Assembly (NCBI GenBank): GCA_009760855.2
Contig: WPIO01000010.1
Location: 7,869,001-7,933,000, forward strand
DNA: 64,000 bases
From: Cristatella mucedo
Taxonomy: Eukaryota; Bryozoa; Phylactolaemata; Cristatellidae
Direction of reading: 5' to 3'
Position numbers and translations under genes: made by a program. Positions 1 to 10,700 of this stretch are shown piece after piece (within the stretch, counting starts at the first letter, position 1; the number at the start of each line of letters is the position of its first letter). Under the pieces are notes generated by a model. It worked only from the letters and a program-made list of their open reading frames with translations. It had not been told where the DNA came from and did not search any database.

Positions 1-1779
1 GACAAACTCTATTGCAGGAAGAGAGTGACGAATAAACCCGGGAGCATTGCACTATCAAACTCGGCGAATGCTTCCCTTACTACAAGTCAACAACAGAAAG
101 AGACTAGAGTTTAGAGGTGAGAGCACTTCGCCACCTTCCGCTAGGCTGGAAAACATTCGGCTTCTCGTTACACTGCACCATTGGAATTTACAGTGACTTT
201 ATCACCGGAATAAGCTAGTTCGACCATAACCTATGACGCTATCAGTGAGAAAGCGGTGGATACTTTTTTGAGCTACTCTTTCGGATGTTTGACTTACTCT
301 TTGGCAGCGTTGCTTCATTGTGTATGTTTAATACGCGAAAGCTCATTTTACGAGCTGGTACATCAGACATTGAAGATTGGCCGCTCCCTCCAAACCGGCT
401 AGCCAACGTGCCTGTGAGTTACCTGTGACAATATTTCTGGAATACTATTTATTTAGAATTAATTAGATAGATTAATTATTAGTTAGAATAATATATTTGC
501 CTTGCGATCAAGAGTACAGGATAAAACTCGCAGAGATTTGTACGAATGCGAATAGAATTAATGATTAGAAACACTTACAATGCCGAAAATGCAGATTGAA
601 ATGTATTGTCAAAATATCAGTAGCTGTCATCATTCTCTCTGTTTAGTTATTTATGAAGCAAAGAAGAGTGGGCTACTCTTCTTAGATTTATAAGGACCTA
701 TCTCTTACTGACCAACGAGCATACTATACGCGGGTTTCCAATGAGCTAGGGTACAGGTATGTGCACCTGTGCATACCTGATCGCACGTCCTCACGTACTG
801 CATACGAATACAAACGCATATCGAAGAAACCAATTAAATGTAAACCCGTGATTATAGGGTATATGCAAAGTAATAAAAAGCCATTAAAATACAAATAAGC
901 AGATGATTAAAGGACTGCAAACAATCTAGTTATCAGAGTTAGGGCAAAATTTTCTCTGGCAATGCTGGTGTTTGCTTTATGGAGACTAGCTGCTTTCCTT
1001 AGCAAGCCAAACTTTGATGAACTTGGTGGAAGTGTAATGACGTGCTACAGGATAAAGGCATCCTGCTACAGTTTCCACCCCCTGAAAGCGTACACTGACT
1101 TTTGGCCGAGTACTTGCATGCTGAAATGCACAAGTATATTATCGATGACCGCATCCTGCTAATAGCTTGGGGACCATTGGGTATGTTCTTTCTTACCGAG
1201 ATATTATTGCGGAATCAATAGATATTTTCGTGCTGTGCCTACGGCTGATCAATTCGATTGCTTAGGTTATTGAATTATTAATCTCTCGCTAGCATCTTTG
1301 CCATTATACCTATTTGAAGTTGAATAATGATACAACAAATCGGGCGTGCGTAAGTAAACAGACCGCAGCCAAATTAGCCCATGCATTTTTTGTCGTCGCG
1401 TCTTTGACTTCAGCAGCTCCCGCCGTGTGCGTGTGCATGAATGTGAAATAACTCGTTTACAGATGTAGCAAAACTGTTGAAGCTTAATTTGATGTGTCTT
1501 TTCCGTTCTTGAGCATTGCAACTGCCACGTGAACTCCTCTATGACATACGTCGGCATCCCGCTAAGAAACGAAGCAACTTCAAGGTCTCGTCACTCACTT
1601 CTGCTCGGATAACTTCCCCGATCTTCCCCTGGCATGCACCCGCATGTTCCTCTCCTTCTGATACATGTTGGCTTTGTAAAGCTCCTGTAAATATATTGAT
1701 TTCCCACAGGGCAGCTATATGGACATGCCATATTGTGACCACTATTATTAGCGAATCACCCGTCGAGAAGGGTAGGTGA
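1..1779. other. No gene recognised
   Basis: I see no conserved coding stretch in this AT-leaning segment. Open frames are short and have no recognisable domain or splice context. A short stretch near 1570-1610 resembles the coding part of the LINE that begins clearly near 1780. An 8-bp inverted repeat (CAGGTATG at 754-761, CATACCTG at 772-779) is the only local structure noted. Confidence 0.5.
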
Positions 1780-2275
1780 AGACTGGTCTATCCAGTGCCT
1801 CACCAGTATCAGAAAGTTGTCTATCGAGACCCGCTTTTCGGAATCTAACCGTTTACCTATTACTACTCGTACAAACGTCAAATCCGTTGAAGACCCTGCC
1901 TTTAGTTCGTATGCTCCCGAAGTCTGGAACTCGCTTCCTAATTGCGTCACGACATTCCCTGACTTGATCACGTTTAAAAGGAAATTATAAAAACGCATCT
2001 ATTTATCACAGCATTTAGTGGATCCTTGTGATTCAACCTTTATATGCTTATGCGTACTGACACTGTGCATGTTGCCACAAACCATACTTGCATGCTGACT
2101 CTGTGCATGTCATCCCTAACCATGTTATTATTGTTGTTAATTGGGCATGCTACCACCAACCATTCGATCGTGCTTTCTTTGCAGCAAATGTAAAGCGTCT
2201 ATAAAAAGATTGAGTTATCTGAGGGTGCTATATCAAATGTATTACTATTACTATTATTATTATTATTGTTATATC
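1780..2275 (+). mobile_element. CR1/L2-like LINE 3' fragment (family 1)
   Basis: This is a 5'-truncated non-LTR retrotransposon end. It contains the C-terminal reverse-transcriptase-ORF segment that recurs in better copies at 10260-10440 and 31930-32100, with words such as Phe-Gly-Asp-Arg-Ala-Phe and Trp-Asn-Ser-Leu-Pro. A spacer follows with repeated GCATGCTGAC words. It ends in the family 3' hairpin (AAAGCG...GGGTGC) and an ATT-rich microsatellite tail. The coding part is broken. Confidence 0.7.
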
Positions 2276-2704
2276 TAGAGCTCCACAACCTTCCACCAAA
2301 AATTAAAAGGACAGAGTTTTACGGAACGGGATAAACTGGTGCATACCATGAACTATTTCTGCCGCTTCGTAAATCTGTCTGCTTTTTTCAAAAACCCTGC
2401 CAAATTCTCTGCGCTGCCTGCTAACACTGTAGCTGGGGTTAAACCGGATAACAGCTGGCCGTTGATACCTACTCTCTGAACTCTCCCACTGAGACAAGAC
2501 CGCTGGTCTTCCACATGCATCCTTGCGAAAGAATTTGAAAAATTATACGCAAAATGAATAAAGATACTCGAAATAAACCTTGAACTGCTTACATGGCCAT
2601 CTAAAAATGATCACCATAACAAAGGTTTAACGTACCTTAGCACAGTACCAAGCTAGAAGAATTGGTCCGCCTAGCTTCACAAAAATTCAATGCAGCCGGA
2701 AGCA

Positions 2705-2990
2705 ACTATGTAATGTATCTCCGTCTGTAACTCCACAAAGCCATGTGTATCTCTATCTGTAACTCCACAAAGTCATAAAGACTATGCGGGGTGTTACGCA
2801 GGAGAGTTTTGCATAGCGCACTCACAGCCTAAGCGGCTTTCGGTACGCATTCGGTAGCCAGCAGACATCGTCCCACGCAACAAAGAGAAAGTGGGAAGCA
2901 TAGCAGGGTCAGTAGAGCAGTTGAGGTAGTGAGTAGCATGGAATTAGCACCATCGGGCCGCTGACAAAGATAAGCCATAGTCGGTAGACT
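2705..2990 (-). mobile_element. LINE 3' fragment (family 2)
   Basis: On the minus strand this ends in the family-2 terminus, in which a word ACTCCACAAAG (plus-strand reading) is followed by AGACGGAGATACATTAC-type sequence. Here the terminal segment is present twice in tandem, near 2708-2740 and 2742-2775. The same family appears at 24030, 26560 and 52400. Only the non-coding end is recognisable. Confidence 0.6.
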
Positions 2991-5021
2991 GCATATGCAT
3001 ATATCGATTTGCTCCCAAAAACTGAATGCGTTATTCCAGTTTATACGAATTAGGTCGGCCTGGTTACATACAAACGCTTGTCCACAATATGAACTTTTAG
3101 CTCATCAAGAATGACTAAACAAATTCGACTCCAGAATCCGTCGTGCTTCTGCTTTTCTCCACGTCTCGCCGGCACGTTGTCGCTAGCGATGACGTCATTT
3201 TCTTCAAGCCTCTGCAGCCCAGCGCCTAGCAGTCTTTTTTGCGTCTCTCTGGCTCTCAGCCGTTGCTGGCAAGAACGCTTTTTTTCTTTTCAGCTTCTTT
3301 TCTTTCATGATCTTGATCGGTATTCGTCTGGTATTTGGCGCCGGATGCGCTCGGGCGACAGCGGGGATGAGTTGTAGTGCAGAGAGCTAAGGTGCTTGAA
3401 TGTCGTGGCCATACTTTGAGCAACCTGTTTAAGCTCGTTGTCCAGTGAAGTTCTAGCATTTGAAAGTCCAATTTCAACTATGACTTCATATGCAAATCAG
3501 AAAATTCTCCCGCCTTTAATCACCGCTTTTCTTACACTAATTTTGGCTGTACTCTTGTTGTATGACCATTAATAAATTAAGAAGGAATCAATGTCAATGT
3601 GACGTCGGGGAAAGAAAAGGGGATTCAGTAACTGAATAGCTAACTTAATAGAAATCCTTGCTTAATATTGGGGTGTATATGGTTATTCGGAGCTTATCTC
3701 CCTCCCCCAGTGTGTGATGTACTACCCATACCTTGGGTTAGTATTATTAAATTATATTTACAATCTCTCCGAAGCTCTTTAGAAAATTTAAGTATCAACT
3801 CCTGTAATTTGCTAGCTCATTGATCCGTCCAGTCGCAGACGTCACGCTCATTATTTTGCGCTTTGCTTGATGTTTATATTAATCCTACGACAGTACAGCA
3901 ATGATGAGTGTCATTTCAAAATGTCAAAAATGGGAGTTAATTAGCTAATATGTATCCCCAACATAAACTCTCATAGTTGAACATGAGCATGCACACATGG
4001 CTGCGCCTGCCTTTGGTAAGTGATGGCTGTGCATAAACAGAATCTGCCCGCGATTCTTCATGGAGAGGCTTACTATATAATCAGTATAAATTAAAAAAAT
4101 TGTCAGCACGTTTATACGTTCCGCATGCGTAACTCCATGCTGATTCACTACCCAGCCCTGAAGAATTAATTTCATAAAAATAGACTTACATTCGTTTTGT
4201 AAGAACATTATATTGAATGTAGTTTTTTTTAAATACGCTTTACTTTTCCTCCTTTACAGATTTTGATCTATTATACACAAAACTCTAAGCTTGGCGGTCG
4301 GTGGGAGCCAGCTCACCAGCTAGGTCGGCGGACATTCAGGTCCGCCTTTCAAGGCCAAGTTGAAGTTCTCCGTGATTTCTTAAGGGTGCAGACCATAATT
4401 CTATGCGAAAAAGCTGTGGTTTCCTACCGAATGAATTGGGAAGAAACAGAAGCAAGCAGAGAAGAATAGAATGTTACCTACGGCAGATAACTGCGAGAAA
4501 AACAAGCGACAAGGGAATCCACTCGGAGCCACGCTGCAGAAACTGAGCAGAAACATCGCACACGGAAAGCTCGACCACAGGAAGAGACTGAAAAGGCTCG
4601 GGAGCTAGGGTGCTGTCAAGGCTGAGCGAACGCACTACTTATGACGAGGTCAAAAACAGAATGAGATTCAAGATAAGATTCGAGAACTTGACGACAATGC
4701 TGCGGTATGAAGTCCTTTCCCGACAGTCGGCCGGGCTCACCAGCTAGGTTCGGCTTACCCCTAGGTCAGCGGACACTCGGGCCGCTTTGTAATGCTACAC
4801 TGATATTTCCTTAGTTTTTCTTACGTACAAGCCAGTGTGTTTATACTGAATATATACAAAAGTGACCTTGAAAGCGTTACAAGTGAGTAGTTTTTCGAGA
4901 TAAAAATCACGATTCAACCCTCAAATCTGGTGTTTCGTCATGTTTTTGATATACTGTCTTGGGTAGCTGAGTTCGCAGTTCAGTCAATCAGCGTAGATGA
5001 GCTTGCCTTATAAAAATAAAA
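2991..5021. other. No gene recognised; two diverged direct repeats
   Basis: No conserved coding sequence is visible. Two similar segments sharing CTCACCAGCTAGGT lie near 4310-4360 and 4735-4790. The DNA between them (about 4425-4690) reads as a Glu/Arg/Ala-rich peptide with stops, faintly like charged repeats seen in some transposon ORFs. That resemblance is too weak to name. Confidence 0.4.
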
Positions 5022-5765
5022 TTAATAATGCACTTAATATAGCACCCTTTGAGAACTCAATCCCTTTCTAGGCACTTAACAATTACTGCAAAGGAAGCAC
5101 GATCGAATAGTTAGTGATAGCATGCTCAATAAACAACAAGAATAACATGGTTTAGGGGTGACATGCACAAGGTCAGCATGCAAGTATGGTTAGTAGCAGC
5201 ATGCACAGTGTCAGCACTAATAAAAACATAAAGTACAAATCATAGGGACCCACCAACTGCTGTCGTAAGTAAATAAGTTTTTAGTTTCTTTTTAAATGTG
5301 GACAAGTCAGGAGATGTCGTGACGTAAGTCGGGCGTGAGTTCCAGGCTTGGGGGCATACGAAATAAAGGCACAGTCTCCAAAGAATTTGCGATTTGTACG
5401 AGGTATGGGTAAACTATTAGATTCTGAAAATATATAAATAAATAAATATTAGCTGATTTAAAAGCCTCTTTTCTATAGTGACAATAGCCTTTACGACTAT
5501 CACCACCAGTTGCAGCAGCAACAAAGGATCATCTACCACAAGATTCGAACCCACGACCTTGGGACCGAGGTCGTGAAAAGCAACCGCCTCACCTAGTGAG
5601 CCATCACGGCTCACCAAGCGGGTGATGCGATGCCTAACCTGGTGGGGAGCAGATCTGATAGGTAGGCTGGAAGCAAAGAATGAAGGGACCAAAAAGTGAG
5701 TGACAAAATCTTGAATTCGATAAGTTGCTTGGTGGGAGCCAGTGCACCTGCTTCTCCTAGCAACT
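5022..5765 (-). mobile_element. LINE 3' fragment (family 1), interrupted by a SINE
   Basis: On the minus strand this copy carries the last part of the reverse-transcriptase ORF, the spacer with GCATGCTGA words, and the hairpin terminus at 5022-5085. Comparison with the copy at 31728-32985 shows that a tRNA-derived SINE (5431-5615) interrupts the LINE sequence, which resumes at AAGCGGGTGATGC. The ORF portion is degraded. Confidence 0.7.
5431..5615 (-). repeat. tRNA-derived SINE, family A
   Basis: The reverse complement has a tRNA-like head (a GTGATGGCTCACTAGGTGAGG-like A-box region and a GGTTCGAATC-like B box). It is followed by a family-specific body ending in AAAGAGGCT...AATCAGC and an AT-rich tail. 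It sits inside a family-1 LINE, so it inserted after that LINE copy. Other family-A copies lie at 11288, 24596, 43335, 60075 and 61629. Confidence 0.7.
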
Positions 5766-6738
5766 GGGACGATGACACCCGGGCGATTAGTGAAGAAAAG
5801 TCTGGATATGTGATAGCAGATGCATTCTTACTAGTTATACGTTTGGAAGAGTCCTATATACACTCTATGTAGTAGCAGTTGCTTGAGTGATAAATAGGTT
5901 CCTGACACATTTTTGGAATAGTATACTCCTTAGCTCTGTTTTTCTCTGTACCATCATATGAAAGAACAAAGTAACATTATGTTAGCAAATAAATGAAATT
6001 ACTAAAAGAATGATTAATCTATTTCTGCCATTACTAGATGACATGTTAGAAAGCAAAATTTGAGCAACGATTTTCCAGCTTACTTCTGAATCTTTCCTAC
6101 ATTTCTCGAGGTTAATTAAGGTCTTGATACCCGACAGGCGTGCAAAAATATAGCCTCCTACACCCAGCACATCGTAGCTGATTCTTCCACGGAGCACTCT
6201 CTTGCCATTTTCTTGATAAATTAGCTGCAGACTTAACAAAATAAATCTTTTGGGTGCTTGCAACCTCTTGATGCCATCTCAGGAAAATGCAGATACCCAT
6301 ACCCCTGCATGCATCTGCCTGGGTAAAGGGTCGGCAACCTTTTGAGACGAAAGAGCCAAAAGTTACAATTTAGAAAATTTCGCAGTTTTTAAAGAGCCAC
6401 TAACATTTGTATTTCAATATTGTGGTATTTGATTAGGATTAGATATATAAATTTGATTTTTGATTTAAAATAAATAGCTTTAAATTTGAAATAATATTTA
6501 TTCATCTAAAAACAAACAAATGTTTCGCACAAAACATATTAAAGTATTTTAGCTAGTTCTGCTAGAATAATAAAATTAGTAGTCAAATAATATGACTATA
6601 ATTATTGAATAATAGGTATTTACAATAGTCACATCAATGGGAGCATTGGCCTTGCATGCCTTTTGAAAGTTTGGTTAAATCTGGCTCATTACTTGTTGTT
6701 TCCAGTTTCAAGCACGCCTCTAGATTTTTATTTATTAG

Positions 6739-8575
6739 CTAGCTCCTTAATTTACTTTTTATTATATTCATGCAAGAGAACGCTTGCTCGCACGAATATG
6801 TTGACCCGAAGATCGTCAGCACTCCAAATGCCAACTTCTTCACCTCACTGTAGCATTCTGGAAGACTATTCCGTGCGTCAAATATGAGTGCCTCAACTCT
6901 CGGCATTTCTTTTAGAGCGGTCCACTTGTGCAGCGTAACGTGTATGCTTTTCTGGACCTCCAACTCTTCTAACTTGCTCTTGAGTTCTTTGAACTTGCCA
7001 CTCCACAAATGTTTGGTTTTCAAATCCAGCAATTGCATTTGAAGCGAACCAGCATAAATTCCAAATGACTCAATGTTGATCTCATTTGTATTTGTGTTGA
7101 GAGGATTTACTATGAACGCCAGAGTACTTGCGTTTGTTTTGAATTGCTCAAATCTCTCCGCGAATTCATCCATTTTGTGTATAGTAATGCTGAAGTAATT
7201 CCTGTCAATAGTTGCATTGGTTTCGCGCGATATTGCTTCAGATTTTCGAAATGAATTAATTTACCGCTCTCCATGTCTTCGACAAAAAGAAGTAACTTAT
7301 TTTCGAAACAAACCACTTCTTCAAGCAAGGCACGGGCTGGGTTTCTCTTTCCTTGCAATTTTACATTTAGCTCATTTAGTTTCTTTGTAAAATTCACCAT
7401 GAAATTGAATTTTTTCAGCCATTTGTCTTCTTTTAATTCGGGATGGACAATGCCTTTTTTATTGAAGAATGTTTTTATTTCACTCAAGCAAAAAGCAAAA
7501 CGTTTCAATACGTTACCCCTGGAAAGTCATCGCACTTTATTGTACAGAATTAGGTCAGGATACTGGCTTTCTATTCCTTCAAGAAATTCCTTAAACTGGC
7601 GATGGTAGAGTGCTTTTGCCAAAATGCTGTTAATGATCTTAATAACCAAGTTAATGACCTCAAACATTTCGGTCGGAAATGTTTGGGCACAAAGCGCCTT
7701 TTGATAAATTATGCAGTGAAACGTTAAAATTTCGTGGTTTATTTTTTGCCGAAGAATCGTTGTTACCCCTTTGTGTATTCCTGTTATACTTCTGGCTCCA
7801 TCTGTTGCTACGGAAACGATTTTATTTATATCGATATCATAGTCTTCCAGGCATTTTTGCACAGCATTTGCTATATCTTCTCCACGAGTTTGCCCTTGGA
7901 GAGCGGCAGCAATCCTAGCAGTTCTTTTTTTGGACCTTGGGACGACATATACCTGACGAAAAGGGTAACTTGTGCCGTGTCTTTTATGTCGCAAGACTCA
8001 TCCATAGCAAGTGATAAAGCAGAAGCCAGTTGAATGTCTTCCACTTGCATGTGTGTTACATTTAAAGACAATTTAGAAGTTCTATCTTGTACTGTTTTAG
8101 CAGATAATGGCAAATCTTTGATTTTCTTCACGATTTTGGTTTTGTTTTTGAAATCACGAAACAGTTCTCCAGCTCCACGTATGAAACAATCTTTGACGTA
8201 CTCACCAACTATGAATGGTTTCCCTTTTTTTGCAATTTGTAGTGATATTGCGAAGCTTGCCAGATTTACATTATTTGAAGATTGCGCCCAGCTACTTAGC
8301 ATAGAACTCGTCTGTTGTTTTTGTTTTTGAAGCTCTTTAACAGATTTTTTTTGTGCGTCACCGGTTGGATATTTAGCACCGAATCGCGTATGTTTTGTAG
8401 TGAAGTGTCTCTCCAAATTTGACTTCTTATTGTGTGCAAGTTTTTCTTGGCAAATGAGACAAGTCGGAAGGCCATCTGCGTTGCATATGAACGCAAACGA
8501 CTCCGTCCAATCCTGATTAATTTCTCGATTTTCTTCTTCAGTTCCTCTCTTCTTTTTATCAGATGCTATTCTGGT
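6739..8575 (-). pseudogene. hAT transposase (BED finger to dimerisation domain), broken
   Basis: From N to C terminus the pieces are as follows. A BED-type zinc finger near 8400-8480 shows Cys-Leu-Ile-Cys followed by His-Phe-Thr-Thr-Lys-His. Around 7990-8170 is the region ending in the hAT word [19 protein letters not shown]. Around 7690-7850 are SVATDGARS, with the acidic residue of the TDGA motif, and FHCIIYQKALCAQ, which has Tyr where the family has His. The middle region at 7270-7500 contains [10 protein letters not shown]. The C-terminal dimerisation domain at 6739-6830 contains STYSCEQAFSCMN. The frame changes at least twice (near 7900-7990 and 7500), and the end is not clean. The layout matches the ZBED/GTF2IRD2-like hAT lineage. 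It is not functional as it stands. Confidence 0.8.
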
Positions 8576-8705
8576 GGCGGAGCTGAAATAAAAAATTTTA
8601 AAATTGTATTCAGCTATCTAAAACGGCGTTAATAATTAAATAGTTAATTTCGTAAATTGCTTATATGTAAAAAAGTCAACTCCGTTAAATGTTAAAGCGT
8701 ATAGA

Positions 8706-9247
8706 CAAGTAGTGTACCTCCGGACAAAATTATTTTTTTAAATTATCCATAGAAGTATTTTTTGTATACCATGTTTACTTCGCGTCACTGTAACAAAATA
8801 AATAGGTATACGAAATTAATAAAATGTTATTGTACCTTTGGACGTTCGAAGTTACAGCAACATGAATGTCCGGAGGTACAACAAAGGGTATTTTCAGAAA
8901 TTTTCACGTGTAAAATAATTTGAGGTTATGAATATTCAAAACAGAAAATATATTTAGAAAGCTCAACACATATAGTTCATATTCATATGTAATACGTATC
9001 ATACCAACATGAAACAAACAGAATATACAGTACAGTATAACTATGAAAATATTTACTTTGTTATCAAAAAAAGTTCTGACTGCGACCGTTGACGACACAG
9101 TGCACCAATAACTAAACAAACAGAACAGTGTTGCCACATTTAAAAAATGCTACTCTCTTGAATTTTTGCATGTATATATCACATTACTAACCTACTTAAA
9201 TCGAAACTGTCCGAAGGTAAGGTCGTCCGAAGGTACACCACTTGCCC
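8706..9247. mobile_element. Small inverted-repeat element nested in the hAT (MITE-like)
   Basis: The left end reads CAAGTAGTGTACCTCCGGAC. The reverse complement of the right end reads CAAGTGGTGTACCTTCGGAC, giving inverted ends of about 20 bp. The core word GTACCTYYGGAC occurs at 8714-8725 and 8832-8843 in one orientation. It occurs at 8868-8879, 9209-9220 (last base differs) and 9225-9236 in the other. No transposase is encoded, and the interior is AT-rich. The element lies between the hAT transposase start and the hAT right end, so it probably inserted into the hAT. The family is not recognised. Confidence 0.55.
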
Positions 9248-9879
9248 TTACATACCTTTGAGAAGATAATTCGCTTCTAAATCGTCTTCTTCTTGAAATA
9301 ACGAAAAAATTGTTGTTTCTCGCAAGCGATTAAATTAACACACATGGAACCGCGCTCCGAGGAAGACTTACTGAAGACTGAACACTACCGTCCGCTGGGT
9401 TGCTGGCTGGGTGGTACTAGTGACTAGTTACGGCGGCAGTCGGCACTTCGGCCGTGGCAAGCATGGAGCCGTCGCCTCGGGGCTAGCCACAGCACGGCTG
9501 TGGGGCTGGGCCCGGTGCCCAAGCGGCTGTCAGCTGTCCGTATACTCTCTACTCCACCTATTCTCACTGTTCTCTGTTGAGTGTTTTTATCCTGTTTAAA
9601 GATTCTTTGCAGTATAATATTTGTTATGAGTTTTGAAAATAAAATAATATATTATTAATATTTGCGCATGGAACGGGAGAGCAGCATCTTGACATCGAAA
9701 GAGCCGCATGCGGCTCGCGAGCCGCAGGTTGCCGAACCCTGCTCTAAGTAGCTGGAATTAAACTAAATTGACGGGTTTAAAGCCCCTGTATGTACGCTAC
9801 AATTTATTCTAGTGGAAAGTACTAATTAGGAAAGTCATTAATAATTGTGATCCATTGATTCGTAGAACAACTGATTGAT

Positions 9880-10700
9880 ACCCTTCATCTCCACAATCAA
9901 GTCTGCCTACTTTCAGCTACATAACATTGCTAGCATTGCTAACATTGCTAACATTCGGGCTTGTTTAGATAAGGATACCACGTCTAAGTTGGTCCATGTA
10001 TTTGTGACATCCCGTCTTGACTTCTGTAACTCACTGCTTGCTGGTCTACTGGCATGTGCAATTAGGCGATTACAGCTTGTGCAAAACTCTGCAGCTAGGC
10101 TTGTCTGTCGTGAGCGTCGCAGTTGCCACATCGCACCACTTCTCGCCGACCTGCACTGGCTCCCTGTCAAGCAACGGATCGACTTCAAGTTCTTGTCACT
10201 CACTTTTAGGTCCCTTCATTCTTTGGCTCCAGCCTATCTCTCAGATCTACTCCTCCACCAGGTCAAGCATCGTACCACTCGCTTTTCGGAATCCAAAAGT
10301 TTACCAATACCTCGGACAAACCTCAAAGCCTTTGGAGACCGTGCATTTAGTTCGTATGCTCCCAAAGCCTGGAACTCACTCCCGACTTGCGTCAGAACAT
10401 TCCCTGACTTGACCACATTTAAAAAGAACTTAAAAACACACCTATTTAGAACCGCATTTAGTGGATCCCTTTGATGCGTCCTTCATGTGCTTATGCGTGC
10501 TGACACTGTGCATGCTGCCACTAACCACATTTGCATGCTGACCCTGTGCATGTCACCCCTAACCATGTTATTCATGTTGTTTATCAAGCATGATATTACT
10601 CACCATTCAATCGCGTTTCCCTTTGCAGCAAATGTAAAGCGCCTAGAAAGAGATTGAGTTATCTGAGGGCGCTTTATCAAGTGCATTATTATTATTTTTA
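9880..10700 (+). mobile_element. CR1/L2-like LINE 3' end (family 1)
   Basis: This 5'-truncated copy retains the whole C-terminal part of the reverse-transcriptase ORF in one open frame of about 190 codons ending at 10474. It includes FVTSRLDFCNSLLAG, LQLVQNSAARLV and HWLPVKQRIDFK, all typical of CR1/L2/Jockey-group ORF2 C-termini. A 3' spacer of about 220 bp with GCATGCTGAC repeats follows, then the terminal hairpin AAAGCGCC...GGGCGCTTT and an ATT-rich tail. The catalytic palm lies 5' of the truncation. This is one of the best-preserved copies in the window. Confidence 0.85.

Larger units (their letters stand above)
6326..9741 (-). mobile_element. hAT DNA transposon, decayed
   Basis: This is a cut-and-paste element of about 3.4 kb. 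The left end near 6326 reads AAGGGTCGGCAACCT. The reverse complement of the right end at 9741 reads CAGGGTTCGGCAACCT, so the two form terminal inverted repeats of the hAT type. Both ends also carry the subterminal word AGAGCC, part of a short GAGCCGCATGCGGCTC palindrome on the right. A transposase reading frame lies between them on the minus strand. No clean 8-bp target duplication is visible: CCTGGGTA on the left against CTCTAAGT on the right. The GC-rich stretch at 9340-9520 is the expected transposon promoter region upstream of the ORF. Confidence 0.8.

Noticed and set aside
754-779. Short palindrome CAGGTATG...CATACCTG
   Set aside because: Eight-base arms with a 10-base spacer are common by chance in 64 kb.
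4425-4690. Charged-repeat region resembling N-terminal repeats of some Helitron-type ORFs
   Set aside because: The translation is interrupted and low-complexity, and no Rep or helicase motif is nearby.
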